DNA of 64,000 nucleotides from positions 1,858,001-1,922,000 of the forward strand of contig NZ_CP030941.1 of NCBI RefSeq assembly GCF_036621415.1, written 5' to 3'. A program made the position numbers and the translations under genes. This stretch comes from Nitratireductor thuwali. GTDB lineage: Bacteria; Pseudomonadota; Alphaproteobacteria; Rhizobiales; Rhizobiaceae. Under the pieces are notes generated by a model. The model saw only the letters and a list, made by a program, of their open reading frames with translations. It made no database searches and was not told the origin of the DNA. This document shows, piece after piece, positions 43,867 to 52,867 of the stretch (within the stretch, counting starts at the first letter, position 1; each line of letters begins with the position of its first letter).

Positions 43867-45423
43867 CTATTTCTTCCGCGGCAGGCCGCTGCCGGGCAAC
43901 CCGGGCAGACCGCCGCCGGGCAGGCCTGGGAGCCCCTTGGGCAAGCCCGACGAAAGACCCGCGGCATCGACCTGCTTTTGCAGTGCCTCGATCTCCTTCG
44001 GGCTCATCTTGGAAAGGTCGGGCATGCCGCCGCCCATTCCGGGCATGCCGCCCGGCATGCCCCCGAACCCCATCTTCTGCGCCATGCCGCCCATCATGCC
44101 CCGCATCATGCCGCCTTTTTTGCCCTTGCCGCCCATCGACTTCATCATGTCGGCCATCTGGCGGTGCATCTTCAGAAGCTTGTTGATCTGCGCCGCATCC
44201 GTGCCGGAGCCGGCGGCGATGCGCTTCTTGCGGCTGTGCTTCAGCAGATCGGGATTGGAACGCTCCTTCGGCGTCATCGACTGAATGATGGCGATCTGGC
44301 GGCCGAACATCTTGTCGTCGAGACCGGCGGCGGCCATCTGGTCCTTCATCTTGCCCATGCCGGGCATCAGGCCCATGATGCCGCCCATGCCGCCCATCTT
44401 CTGCATCTGCGCAAGCTGATCGGCCAGATCGTTCAGGTCGAACTTGCCGGCCTGCATCTTCTTGGCCATCGCCGCGGCTTTTTCCTGGTCGATGGTCTCC
44501 GCCGCCTTCTCGACTAGGCTGACGATGTCGCCCATGCCAAGGATGCGGTCGGCGATGCGCTTGGGATGGAACTCCTCCAGCGCGTCCATCTTTTCGCCGA
44601 CGCCGATGAGCTTGATTGGCTTGCCGGTGACGGCGCGCATGGAAAGGGCGGCGCCGCCACGCCCGTCGCCGTCCATGCGGGTAAGCACCAGGCCGGTGAT
44701 GCCGACACGCTCATCGAAGCTCTTGGCAAGGTTCACCGCGTCCTGGCCGGTAAGCGAATCGGCCACCAGCAGGATCTCATGCGGGTTGGAGACGCGCTTG
44801 ATCTCCGCCATCTCGGCCATCAGCGGCTCGTCGATATGGGTGCGGCCGGCGGTATCGAGAATGATCACGTCATGGCCGCCAAGCCTTGCCGCCTGCACGG
44901 CGCGCTTGGCGATATCCACCGGCGTTTGCCCGCTCACGATGGGCAGCGTGGCGACCGAAACCTGCTCGCCGATCTGCCTGAGCTGCTCCTGCGCGGCCGG
45001 CCGCCGCGTATCGAGCGAGGCCATCAGCACCTTCTTGCCCTGGCGCTCGGAAAGCCGCTTGGCGATCTTGCCCGTCGTCGTCGTCTTGCCCGAACCCTGC
45101 AGGCCGACCATCATGACAACGACCGGCGCTGGCGCGTTAAGGTCGATCGTCTCGCCCTCCGCGCCCAGCATCTCGACCAGCTCGTCATGGACGATCTTGA
45201 CCACCATCTGGCCGGGCTTGACCGATTTCAGCACCTCTGCGCCGACGGCCTTCTCGCGCACGCGGTCGGTGAAGGAACGCACCACGTCCAGCGCGACGTC
45301 CGCCTCGATCAGCGCCCGGCGCACTTCGCGCAGCGCCGCCGAGACATCCGCCTCGGACAAGGCGCCGCGGCCGGTCAAGCCATTCAGGATGGAGCCAAGG
45401 CGCTCCTGAAGCGATTCAAACAT
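43867..45423 (-). CDS. ffh: Signal recognition particle protein Ffh
   Basis: A 518-residue protein from the ATG at 45421-45423 (MFESLQERLGSILNGLTGRG), with GAGGAACG in front. The N domain (1-90) has ALREVRRALIEADVAL. The G domain has GLQGSGKTTTTGKIA, DTRRPAAQEQL, DTAGR and TRMDGDGRGGAAL. The methionine-rich M domain (about 325 onward) ends in Gly/Met/Pro-rich repeats. It binds signal peptides and SRP RNA to target membrane proteins. It is the first gene of the run that ends with rpsP. Confidence 0.97.
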   Translation of the reverse strand: MFESLQERLGSILNGLTGRGALSEADVSAALREVRRALIEADVALDVVRSFTDRVREKAVGAEVLKSVKPGQMVVKIVHDELVEMLGAEGETIDLNAPAPVVVMMVGLQGSGKTTTTGKIAKRLSERQGKKVLMASLDTRRPAAQEQLRQIGEQVSVATLPIVSGQTPVDIAKRAVQAARLGGHDVIILDTAGRTHIDEPLMAEMAEIKRVSNPHEILLVADSLTGQDAVNLAKSFDERVGITGLVLTRMDGDGRGGAALSMRAVTGKPIKLIGVGEKMDALEEFHPKRIADRILGMGDIVSLVEKAAETIDQEKAAAMAKKMQAGKFDLNDLADQLAQMQKMGGMGGIMGLMPGMGKMKDQMAAAGLDDKMFGRQIAIIQSMTPKERSNPDLLKHSRKKRIAAGSGTDAAQINKLLKMHRQMADMMKSMGGKGKKGGMMRGMMGGMAQKMGFGGMPGGMPGMGGGMPDLSKMSPKEIEALQKQVDAAGLSSGLPKGLPGLPGGGLPGLPGSGLPRKK

Positions 45424-45437
45424 CCACGTTCCTCTGG

Positions 45438-45461
45438 TCTCGTGTCTTACCGAACACGAGA
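45438..45461 (-). promoter_or_regulatory. Stem-loop in the ffh 5' leader
   Basis: TCTCGTGT (45438-45445) and ACACGAGA (45454-45461) form a perfect 8-bp stem with an 8-nt loop. On the ffh mRNA it ends only a few bases before the GAGGAA ribosome site, so it could affect translation. Confidence 0.45.
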
Positions 45462-45688
45462 GGTAATGCATCCGCGCCGCAGGTTAAACCTTGAGCAAAG
45501 CCGAAAAGCACCCGGGGGCGCATTGCGCTGCCGGATGTTGACCTCCAGGATCGTCGTCAAGAAGAAGCGCCCTGGTCGGCTGCTCGGAGTTTGCACTCGT
45601 CGCGGAAAGTGGTGGCTGTAGACCCCAAAACGACGCCGGAGTCAAGCTTCCGGCATCGGGCCGAGGGCGTGCCTTTCCGAAGGCGGGA

Positions 45689-45715
45689 CCGGCGCCGCAG
45701 TTTCGGCGGCGCCGG
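45689..45715 (-). terminator. Hairpin terminator after the SH3-domain gene
   Basis: CCGGCGCCGC (45689-45698) and GCGGCGCCGG (45706-45715) form a perfect 10-bp GC stem with a 7-nt loop, starting 9 bp past the stop codon. No clear T-run. Confidence 0.6.
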
Positions 45716-45724
45716 CCTGTCCTG

Positions 45725-46402
45725 CTACCGTATCACATGGACGATACGGCGGGAGTCGGGCTCGACCAGAACCGGTTGCCCGTTCACGTAGACGTAACGA
45801 TACTCATAGTCCGGTATCTCGCGCATTTCGACCGTCTCAGGCAGGCCAGCGCCCACCACGACCTCGCCTTCGAGATAGACCGGGTCCACGCGGTTCTCCC
45901 GAACATAGGTGACGACCTCCTGCGGGGGAGTGACCGTGTCGATTGCACCGCCGGCCACGGCACCTGCGGCGCCGCCGATAGCCGCGCCTACGGGCCCGCC
46001 GATGATGGCTCCCGCAACCGCACCGGTTGCACCGCCCGCCACGGCCCCGGTGCCTTCCGTGCTTGCGGTGGTCTCGTAGGTGACCGTCGGCACCGCCTCG
46101 GGCCGGGTCTCGGACAGCACAATCGTGTCCTGCCCCTCGATGCTGGCGGTCAGATAGTCGGAATAGGCCCATCCTTCCACGCCGCCATGAGTCACCTGGC
46201 ACCATTTGCTGTCTTCGATGCAGCCATTGATGGTCGCTTCTTCAGATGCGCCGATCACGCCGATGACCGAGTGCTGCGGCCCCGGTCCGGACCGGATGTT
46301 GAGATCGGTCGTTGCGGTCGCCGCCACCTGAGCCATGGCGGCCCCCGAAAGGGAGAGCAGCGCAACGGCCGCCGTCGCAGTTTTCAAACCTGGGAACTTC
46401 AT
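45725..46402 (-). CDS. Secreted SH3-domain protein with glycine-zipper region
   Basis: A 225-residue protein from the ATG at 46400-46402 with a Sec signal peptide (MKFPGLKTATAAVALLSLSG, cleavage near AMAQ). Residues about 25-85 form a bacterial SH3 domain (ATTDLNIRSGPGPQHSVIGV and VEGWAYSDYL). Residues about 115-155 are a Gly/Ala zipper (GATGAVAGAIIGGPVGAAIG), likely membrane-inserting. The C-terminal part (EIPDYEYRYVYVNGQPVLVE) is a DUF1236-type tail. This combination is common in Rhizobiales envelope proteins of unknown role. Confidence 0.85.
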   Translation of the reverse strand: MKFPGLKTATAAVALLSLSGAAMAQVAATATTDLNIRSGPGPQHSVIGVIGASEEATINGCIEDSKWCQVTHGGVEGWAYSDYLTASIEGQDTIVLSETRPEAVPTVTYETTASTEGTGAVAGGATGAVAGAIIGGPVGAAIGGAAGAVAGGAIDTVTPPQEVVTYVRENRVDPVYLEGEVVVGAGLPETVEMREIPDYEYRYVYVNGQPVLVEPDSRRIVHVIR

Positions 46403-46553
46403 GTCACATCTCCTTGATAGTCCCTTCCGGCACCCTGAACAAAACCACCAGCGTTTGGTTCCGCGAGCGCAGCTGCCGTCGCAAGCGGCACAGGTGACAA
46501 AGGCACCTTTCGCTGCCACAATGCCGTTGAACAGGTTTTCCTTTTGGGGGCAC

Positions 46554-47372
46554 ATGATGACGCTTGGCGGCAAGGCTGGCTGGCTGGCTGCAACTCTGGT
46601 TGCGTTTGTTTTAACCGGCGAACCGGCGCTCGCCGCCGGCTGCGGCAACAACGCCGCCGGTTTCGAGGACTGGAAGCGCCAGTTTACGCAGGAAGCGGCT
46701 GCTCGCGGCGTCGGCCGCAGGGCGCTCGACGCCTTGCAGGGCACCCGTTACGCCAGCAAGACCATTGCCGCCGACAGAGGCCAAAAGAGCTTCAAGCTCT
46801 CGCTGAACAGCTTCATGCAGAAGCGCGGCGCCAGTGCCATCATTTCGCGTGGCAAGAGCATGAAGAAGAAACATGCCAGCCTGTTCGCCAATATCGAGCA
46901 GCGCTACGGCGTGCCGGCCGGCCCCTTGATTGCGATCTGGGGCATGGAAACGGGATTTGGCGGCTTCCTCGGCAATCAGAACATCCTCTCGGCCGTCGCC
47001 ACGCTTGCCTATGATTGCCGCCGCTCCGAGTTCTTCACTGGCCATCTCTATGGTGCACTGGCCCTCATCGACCGTGGCATGATGAGCCCCAATGCCATTG
47101 GCGCGGCCCATGGCGAGCTTGGCCAGACCCAGTTCCTGCCGGGCAACGCGCTGAAATTTGCCGTCGACGGTGACGGCAACGGACGCATCGACATGATCGG
47201 CTCCTCCGCCGACGCCCTCGCCTCCACCGCCAATTTCCTGCGTGCCCACGGCTGGCGGGCGGGCGCCGGCTATCAGCCTGGCCAGCCCAATTTCAGAGCC
47301 ATCCAGGGCTGGAACGCCGCCAGCGTCTACCAGCAGGCCATCGCCATCATCGCCAAGGAAATCGATGGCTGA
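46554..47372 (+). CDS. Lytic murein transglycosylase (MltB-like, SLT_2 family)
   Basis: A 272-residue secreted protein with a signal peptide (residues 1-28, ending LTGEPALAAG). The catalytic glutamate is Glu132 in GPLIAIWGMETGFGGFLGNQ, and ELGQTQFLPGNALKFAVDGD and the LRAHGW motif follow as in MltB. It cleaves the MurNAc-GlcNAc bond in peptidoglycan. GGGGG lies before the MM start; an ATG at 46521 is an alternative. It lacks the peptidoglycan-binding domain found in longer relatives. Divergent from the SH3 gene. Confidence 0.9.
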   Translation: MMTLGGKAGWLAATLVAFVLTGEPALAAGCGNNAAGFEDWKRQFTQEAAARGVGRRALDALQGTRYASKTIAADRGQKSFKLSLNSFMQKRGASAIISRGKSMKKKHASLFANIEQRYGVPAGPLIAIWGMETGFGGFLGNQNILSAVATLAYDCRRSEFFTGHLYGALALIDRGMMSPNAIGAAHGELGQTQFLPGNALKFAVDGDGNGRIDMIGSSADALASTANFLRAHGWRAGAGYQPGQPNFRAIQGWNAASVYQQAIAIIAKEIDG

Positions 47373-47386
47373 GGGCGGGCCTTCCG

Positions 47387-47409
47387 TTCCGCATGTATGC
47401 GGACGCCAG
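47387..47409. repeat. Short palindromic repeat, copy 2
   Basis: TTCCGCATGTATGCGGACGC followed by CAG matches the block at 20444-20466 apart from two added central bases. It is intergenic between the transglycosylase and argG. Confidence 0.4.
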
Positions 47410-47423
47410 GTGGTTCCACCTGG
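47406..47423. terminator. Hairpin between convergent transglycosylase and argG genes
   Basis: CCAGGTGG (47406-47413) and CCACCTGG (47416-47423) are perfect inverted copies with a TT loop. It lies between the two convergent stop codons and could serve both. Confidence 0.5.
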
Positions 47424-47499
47424 TCGCTATCGCTGGACCGTATGCTGCTGCGGTCGCTGCCCGTGCGCTAAGGCCACGGGAGCAGCCAGCCCGGCGCGG

Positions 47500-48720
<1,221 letters not shown>

Positions 48721-48797
48721 TGTCTTTTCCGGTAGTGGAGAGGGGCCGGGGCCGACAGAGCCGGCCGGAACGCAATGGCGCGATCTTTTAACAGGAA

Positions 48798-48828
48798 AAG
48801 GCGCGGCAGCAAGGGCAGACCGCGCCTT
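48798..48828 (-). terminator. Rho-independent terminator after the IalB gene
   Basis: AAGGCGCGG (48798-48806) and CCGCGCCTT (48820-48828) form a 9-bp stem with a 13-nt loop. Read on the minus strand it ends in TTTTCCTGTTAAAAG, giving a T-run. It ends the IalB transcript. Confidence 0.75.
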
Positions 48829-48852
48829 CAAAGGCCGCTGGGCTCAGCAGAA

Positions 48853-49365
48853 TTACTTGCAGGACTGGATGGATTCCAGCGCCGCCGTCAGTCCCAGCAG
48901 CGAGAATGTATAGCCGGTATCGTTGCCCCGGCCCGACTTGGCGGCGATTTTCATGTCCGTGCCAGCCTTCATGGCGGCGAGAAGCTGCGGCTCTTCGGCG
49001 GCGTTCTCGAGCCAGGCCGATTTGCCTTGGGTGAACATCGTGAAGGACTTGCCGCCCACCGTGACCGTTACCTTGGAGCCTTCCTGCAGGTCGTAGGCGG
49101 CGATGAACTGGGGCTCGAAAGCCACGTTCTGCCCGGGCTTTTGGCTGACGAAGAAGAAGATGTCGCCATGGTCCAGGCTGGCGGGCTCCTTCGCCTTCGG
49201 CACGCTCATCACATAGCAGACCTTGCCGCTGTCGGACTGGTAGCTGTAGGTGCCCCAGTCGCGGTGTTGCCCGACTGCGGTGGCCTGCGAAAAGGCCGGT
49301 CCGCCGGCGACGATCGCGCCAAGCAGAATGAGCGACGAGAAGATTCCACGCATTGTCCTGACCAT
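48853..49365 (-). CDS. Invasion-associated locus B (IalB) family protein
   Basis: A 170-residue secreted protein. After a signal peptide (MRGIFSSLILLGAIVAGGPA, cleavage near FSQA) comes the IalB pattern: WGTYSYQSDSGKVCYVMSVP, FFFVSQKPGQNVAFEPQFIA and a C-terminal SCK. The two cysteines can form a disulphide. First described in Bartonella as linked to erythrocyte invasion, the family is widespread in free-living alphaproteobacteria with no set function. An ATG four codons downstream (49353) is an alternative start. Confidence 0.87.
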   Translation of the reverse strand: MVRTMRGIFSSLILLGAIVAGGPAFSQATAVGQHRDWGTYSYQSDSGKVCYVMSVPKAKEPASLDHGDIFFFVSQKPGQNVAFEPQFIAAYDLQEGSKVTVTVGGKSFTMFTQGKSAWLENAAEEPQLLAAMKAGTDMKIAAKSGRGNDTGYTFSLLGLTAALESIQSCK

Positions 49366-49668
49366 TACTTTGTCTCTGTCTGCATTTGTGTCGGCAGCAG
49401 CCTCAAAGGTTCATACCGTGAAGCCCGATTGCTTCATTTTTATTTAATCTGGGTTACCAAAGGGTGAAGCCGCGCCAAGAGAACCGCCCCCGGAAGACGC
49501 CAGCTTTGAATGCGGCGATCACAATGAATGCCTCCATGCCCCTATACAAGCGTTGAATCGGATGAAAAAGGCAAGAGTTTGACCCGCCGGGCCACGGAGA
49601 CGACAAAAGAGGCCGGCGCCATCCGAACGGATACATTCTTCTGCGGTCATTTCCACGAATTCGGCCGG
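49366..49668. other. Intergenic region upstream of the IalB gene
   Basis: A 303-bp gap that must hold the IalB promoter. It also lies downstream of the DUF1232 gene. I saw no repeat, RNA gene or believable open frame in it. Confidence 0.5.
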
Positions 49669-50049
49669 TCAGCGCCGCTCTTCGGCTTCCAGCGCCTGTT
49701 GCGCCGCCAGCCGGTGCGCCGGCGCGATATGCGAGCGCACCATATTCAGAGCCGCCATCAGTACCGCGACATCGTCGGTGAACCCGAGCCCCACCAGGAA
49801 GTCGGGGACCATGTCGAGCGGCAGCACGAAATAGGCGAGCGCTGCAAGAAGCGTACCGCGCACCCGCGGCGGCGTATCGCGGTCGAGCGCGCAGTAATAG
49901 CCGGCCACCACCTCTTCCATGAACGGCACCTGCCGCGCCGCTCGCCGTGCCGTGTTCCAGAACCGGTCGCGGACGCGCTCTTCGCGGCGGCGATTGTCGT
50001 CATCGCTGCCGGGCGCAAGAATCTCGCCGATCTTCAGGTCTTCCGTCAT
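49669..50049 (-). CDS. DUF1232 (YkvA-type) protein
   Basis: A 126-residue protein whose centre carries the DUF1232 pattern: VVAGYYCALDRDTPPRVRGT then LLAALAYFVLPLDMVPDFLV and GLGFTDDVAVLMAALNMVRS. The LPLDMVPDF and GFTDD blocks are diagnostic. It has one or two membrane-spanning or amphipathic segments. Function unknown. It is divergent from the iron-type ABC operon, separated by over 500 bp. Confidence 0.87.
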   Translation of the reverse strand: MTEDLKIGEILAPGSDDDNRRREERVRDRFWNTARRAARQVPFMEEVVAGYYCALDRDTPPRVRGTLLAALAYFVLPLDMVPDFLVGLGFTDDVAVLMAALNMVRSHIAPAHRLAAQQALEAEERR

Positions 50050-50580
50050 GGTCGGATCATGTGGGGATCATGGGCGCCAATGCAATAGCTGCCGCCACGG
50101 GCGTCCTGCCCCCTGTCCCATCACCGACCCGCTCTCCGCAGAAATTTCTCCGGCACGAAGTCCCGAAACCGGTGAAGGGCCCGTTTCCCGCCGGCGAATT
50201 CTTGAGTGAAATTAGAATGATTCTAAACTATTGAAAAACATTGAGCTTTACGGCCTCGTAGGTTACGAGGACCCCCCAGTTCAATGACAGGACCTTGAAT
50301 CCCGTTGATTGAGGAGGGTGACTTGCGGATGCCTGCGGGTCACGGGCGGCTTTGCCGTGGATACTCCTTCGATACCGCGGGTTCAGCGTATCGCCGGCAC
50401 TGCCCGGCATGAAGGGAGCAGATGATCCATATTCGGCCAACCGCGTTTGCGGCGCTCATTCTCTCCAGGGCAGTCTCATTCCCCAATTGCCGCTCAATTC
50501 CTACCGATGGACGGCCAGGGCGGCTGTTGCGTCCCGCTGTCTGACGGGAAGGACTGATTTTAAAAGAAGGACGTATTGAA
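50050..50580. other. Long upstream region of the iron-type ABC operon
   Basis: A 531-bp gap. It holds the ICE-like box at 50211-50227, an AT-rich tract just after it, and then about 350 bp of leader before the first binding-protein gene. I compared the leader with the B12-riboswitch pattern and did not find the B12 box. AGAAGGACG precedes the first start codon. Confidence 0.55.
50211..50227. promoter_or_regulatory. Irr-type iron control element (ICE box)
   Basis: ATTAGAATGATTCTAAA fits the rhizobial ICE consensus TTTAGAA-N3-TTCTAAA at 13 of 14 defined positions. The inner 15 bases are a perfect palindrome around one G. It lies 354 bp before the first ABC gene. Irr is the haem- and iron-responsive regulator of Rhizobiales, so the operon is probably iron-controlled. 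Confidence 0.65.
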
Positions 50581-51717
50581 ATGTATTTGAAGCACATCGT
50601 TGGCGGATTTCTGTTCGCCCTCTCGACGCTGGTCGCGGCGCACGCGGAGGAAGTCACGGTAACCGATGTCGCCGGACGCGAAGTAACGCTCGATGTGCCG
50701 GTCAAGCGCGTGCTCCTGGGCGAAGGGCGGCAGGTCCACGCGCTGGCCGCCATACGCGGGGACAAGGTGTTCGACGACGTAATCGCCTGGCGTGACGATC
50801 TCATGGGGTCCGATGCTGATTCCTACGCGCTTTACCGCGCCTTCGCCCCGCAGATCGCAGACTTGCCTCGGTTCGGATATATCCCCACGGGCACCTTCGA
50901 TGTCGAGGCGGCCATCGCGCTCGATCCGGGCGTGATCATCCTCAATCTCGAACAGTTCGAGGCCGCCAGGGAAAGCGGCTTCTTCCAATTCATGGACGCG
51001 GCGGGCGTGCCCGTCGTTTTCGTCGACTTCCGCGCCGATCTCGACAAGAACGGCGACCCGAGCCTGCGCCTCCTTGGCAAGCTCTTCGATGTCGAAGAGA
51101 AAGCGGAGGAATACATTGCCTTTCGCCATGAGCAACTGGGTCGCGTCACCGATGTCCTGGAGAAGGCAAAGCCGGAAAAGCCCGTGGTGCTGCTCTACCG
51201 CGCGCCGGGCATCTCCTCGACCACGGCCTGCTGCAAGACTTTCGGTTCCTACAATTTCGGCAGGATGATCGAGCAGGCGGGCGGCATCAATGTCGGCTCC
51301 GCATTCGGCGACACCACTTATGTCGACATCAATCCCGAACAGGTCATCGCCTCGGACCCCGAGCATGTGATCGTCACCGGCGCCAACTGGGAATCCGTCT
51401 CCGACATTCAGGAATTTGTTAGCGTCGGTCCCGGCGCGCCGGAAGGTCCGGCGCTGAAACGCCTGGCCTCGCTCGTGCAGGCGCCTGCCTTCACCGGCAT
51501 CCGCGCCGTGCGTGAAGGCAAGGTGCACGCCATCTGGCACCAGTTCTACAACAACCCCTACGACTACGTCGCCGTGCAGCGCTTCGCCAAATGGTTCTAT
51601 CCGGAACTGTTCGCCGATCTCGACCCCGACGCCACCTTCCGCGAGTTGCATGAACGCTTCCTGCCCGTGGGCTACCGCCCCGGCTACTGGGTCTCACTAT
51701 CCGGCAACATGAACTGA
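50581..51717 (+). CDS. Iron-siderophore-type ABC transporter binding protein, paralogue 1
   Basis: A 378-residue periplasmic protein of the FecB/BtuF class (type III binding protein). Signal peptide about 1-22 (ending VAAHAEE). The mature part begins VTVTDVAGREVTLDVPVKRV, typical of this class, with a long central helix around residues 165-200. A vicinal cysteine pair occurs in SSTTACCKTFGSYNFG, and its C-terminus (AIWHQFYNNPYDYVAVQRFA) is shared with paralogue 2. AGAAGGACG precedes the ATG. It should bind an iron chelate, haem or a corrinoid; the ligand is not known. Confidence 0.9.
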   Translation: MYLKHIVGGFLFALSTLVAAHAEEVTVTDVAGREVTLDVPVKRVLLGEGRQVHALAAIRGDKVFDDVIAWRDDLMGSDADSYALYRAFAPQIADLPRFGYIPTGTFDVEAAIALDPGVIILNLEQFEAARESGFFQFMDAAGVPVVFVDFRADLDKNGDPSLRLLGKLFDVEEKAEEYIAFRHEQLGRVTDVLEKAKPEKPVVLLYRAPGISSTTACCKTFGSYNFGRMIEQAGGINVGSAFGDTTYVDINPEQVIASDPEHVIVTGANWESVSDIQEFVSVGPGAPEGPALKRLASLVQAPAFTGIRAVREGKVHAIWHQFYNNPYDYVAVQRFAKWFYPELFADLDPDATFRELHERFLPVGYRPGYWVSLSGNMN

Positions 51718-51736
51718 ATATTGGAAAGGAATAGCT

Positions 51737-52867
51737 ATGCATATCAAAGGATTGTTCGGCGGCGCACTGATCGCGCTGACGGCATGGACCTCGGCGGCCC
51801 TCGCGGAAGAGGTGACGGTCACCGACATCGCCGGGCGCGAGGTGAAGGTCGACGTGCCCGTCGACAAGGTAATCCTCGGCGAAGGCCGTCAGATCTATCT
51901 CACCGCCGTGCTCGACGCGGAGAACCCCTTCAAGCGCGTGGTCGGCTGGCGTGAGGATTTCTCCCAGGCCGACCCCGACAACTACGCCGTCTACCTGAAA
52001 AAATTCCCGGCCATGGCCGACATCCCGACCTTCGGCGGTTTCAAGGACGGCACGTTCGACGTCGAGCAGGCGATTGCGCTCGATCCCGATGTCATGATCA
52101 TGAACATCGAGTCGAAGCAGGCGACGGAAGACGCGCAGTACATCGAGAAGCTCGCCCAGGTGGGCATCCCGGTCGTCTATGTCGATTTCCGCGAGAACCC
52201 CTTCACCAACACCGAGCCGAGCATGCGCCTCATCGGCAAGCTGTTCGGCGAGGAAGAAAAGGCGGAAGCCTTCATCGACTACCGCGCCCGGCAGATCGCC
52301 CGCGTCACCGACGTGATCGCAGAGGCCAAGCCCGAGCGTCCGACGGTCTTCATCGACCGCGCCGGCGGCTATTCCGAGGATTGCTGCATGAGCTTCGGCG
52401 CGGACAATTTCGGAAAGTTCGTCGAGATGGCCGGCGGTGAGAACATCGCAAAGGGCATCATTCCCGGCACGTTCGGCACGCTCAATCCCGAGCAGATCAT
52501 CGCCGCGAACCCCGACCACGTCATCGTCACCGGCGGCAATTGGGACGCCTATGTGCCGGGCGGCGACTGGGTGGGCGTAGGCCCAGGCGCCGACACGGAG
52601 GAAGCGCTGCGCAAGCTGCAGGCGCTGACCGGACGCCCCGCGTTCACTGGCGTCAAGGCCGTGGAGAACGGCCAGTACCATGCGATCTGGCACCAGTTCT
52701 ACAACAGCCCCTACCAGTTCGTCGCTATCCAGCAGATGGCCAAGTGGCTGCACCCCGAGCTCTTCGCCGAACTCGATGCGGAGGAGACCTTCCGGGAACT
52801 TCACGAAAAGTTCCTGCCGGTGGACTACGCGCCGGGCCATTGGGTCTCCTTGTCCGATGCCCGCTGA
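51737..52867 (+). CDS. Iron-siderophore-type ABC transporter binding protein, paralogue 2
   Basis: A 376-residue protein clearly related to the preceding gene over its whole length: signal peptide, VTVTDIAGREVKVDVPVDKV, the vicinal pair in GGYSEDCCMSFGADNFGKFV, and AIWHQFYNSPYQFVAIQQMA near the end. It follows after 19 bp, with GGAAAGGA as ribosome site. Two tandem binding proteins for one permease suggest two related ligands or two forms of one ligand. Its end overlaps the permease gene by 11 bp. Confidence 0.9.
   Translation: MHIKGLFGGALIALTAWTSAALAEEVTVTDIAGREVKVDVPVDKVILGEGRQIYLTAVLDAENPFKRVVGWREDFSQADPDNYAVYLKKFPAMADIPTFGGFKDGTFDVEQAIALDPDVMIMNIESKQATEDAQYIEKLAQVGIPVVYVDFRENPFTNTEPSMRLIGKLFGEEEKAEAFIDYRARQIARVTDVIAEAKPERPTVFIDRAGGYSEDCCMSFGADNFGKFVEMAGGENIAKGIIPGTFGTLNPEQIIAANPDHVIVTGGNWDAYVPGGDWVGVGPGADTEEALRKLQALTGRPAFTGVKAVENGQYHAIWHQFYNSPYQFVAIQQMAKWLHPELFAELDAEETFRELHEKFLPVDYAPGHWVSLSDAR

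Larger units (their letters stand above)
45424..45724. other. Intergenic region upstream of ffh
   Basis: A 301-bp gap between ffh and the SH3-protein stop. It contains the ffh leader with a hairpin at 45438-45461 and the terminator at 45689-45715. I looked for an SRP RNA or tRNA here on both strands and saw none. Confidence 0.5.

Noticed and set aside
45424..45724. A possible SRP RNA gene beside ffh
   Set aside because: The conserved tetraloop and asymmetric-loop bases of bacterial 4.5S RNA were not found on either strand.
49528..50088. A 186-codon plus-strand frame over the DUF1232 gene
   Set aside because: It is antisense to a recognisable DUF1232 protein.
50228..50580. A cobalamin riboswitch in the leader of the ABC operon
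   Set aside because: CACTG and GGGAGC fragments occur near 50399, but the B12 box and the overall fold are missing.
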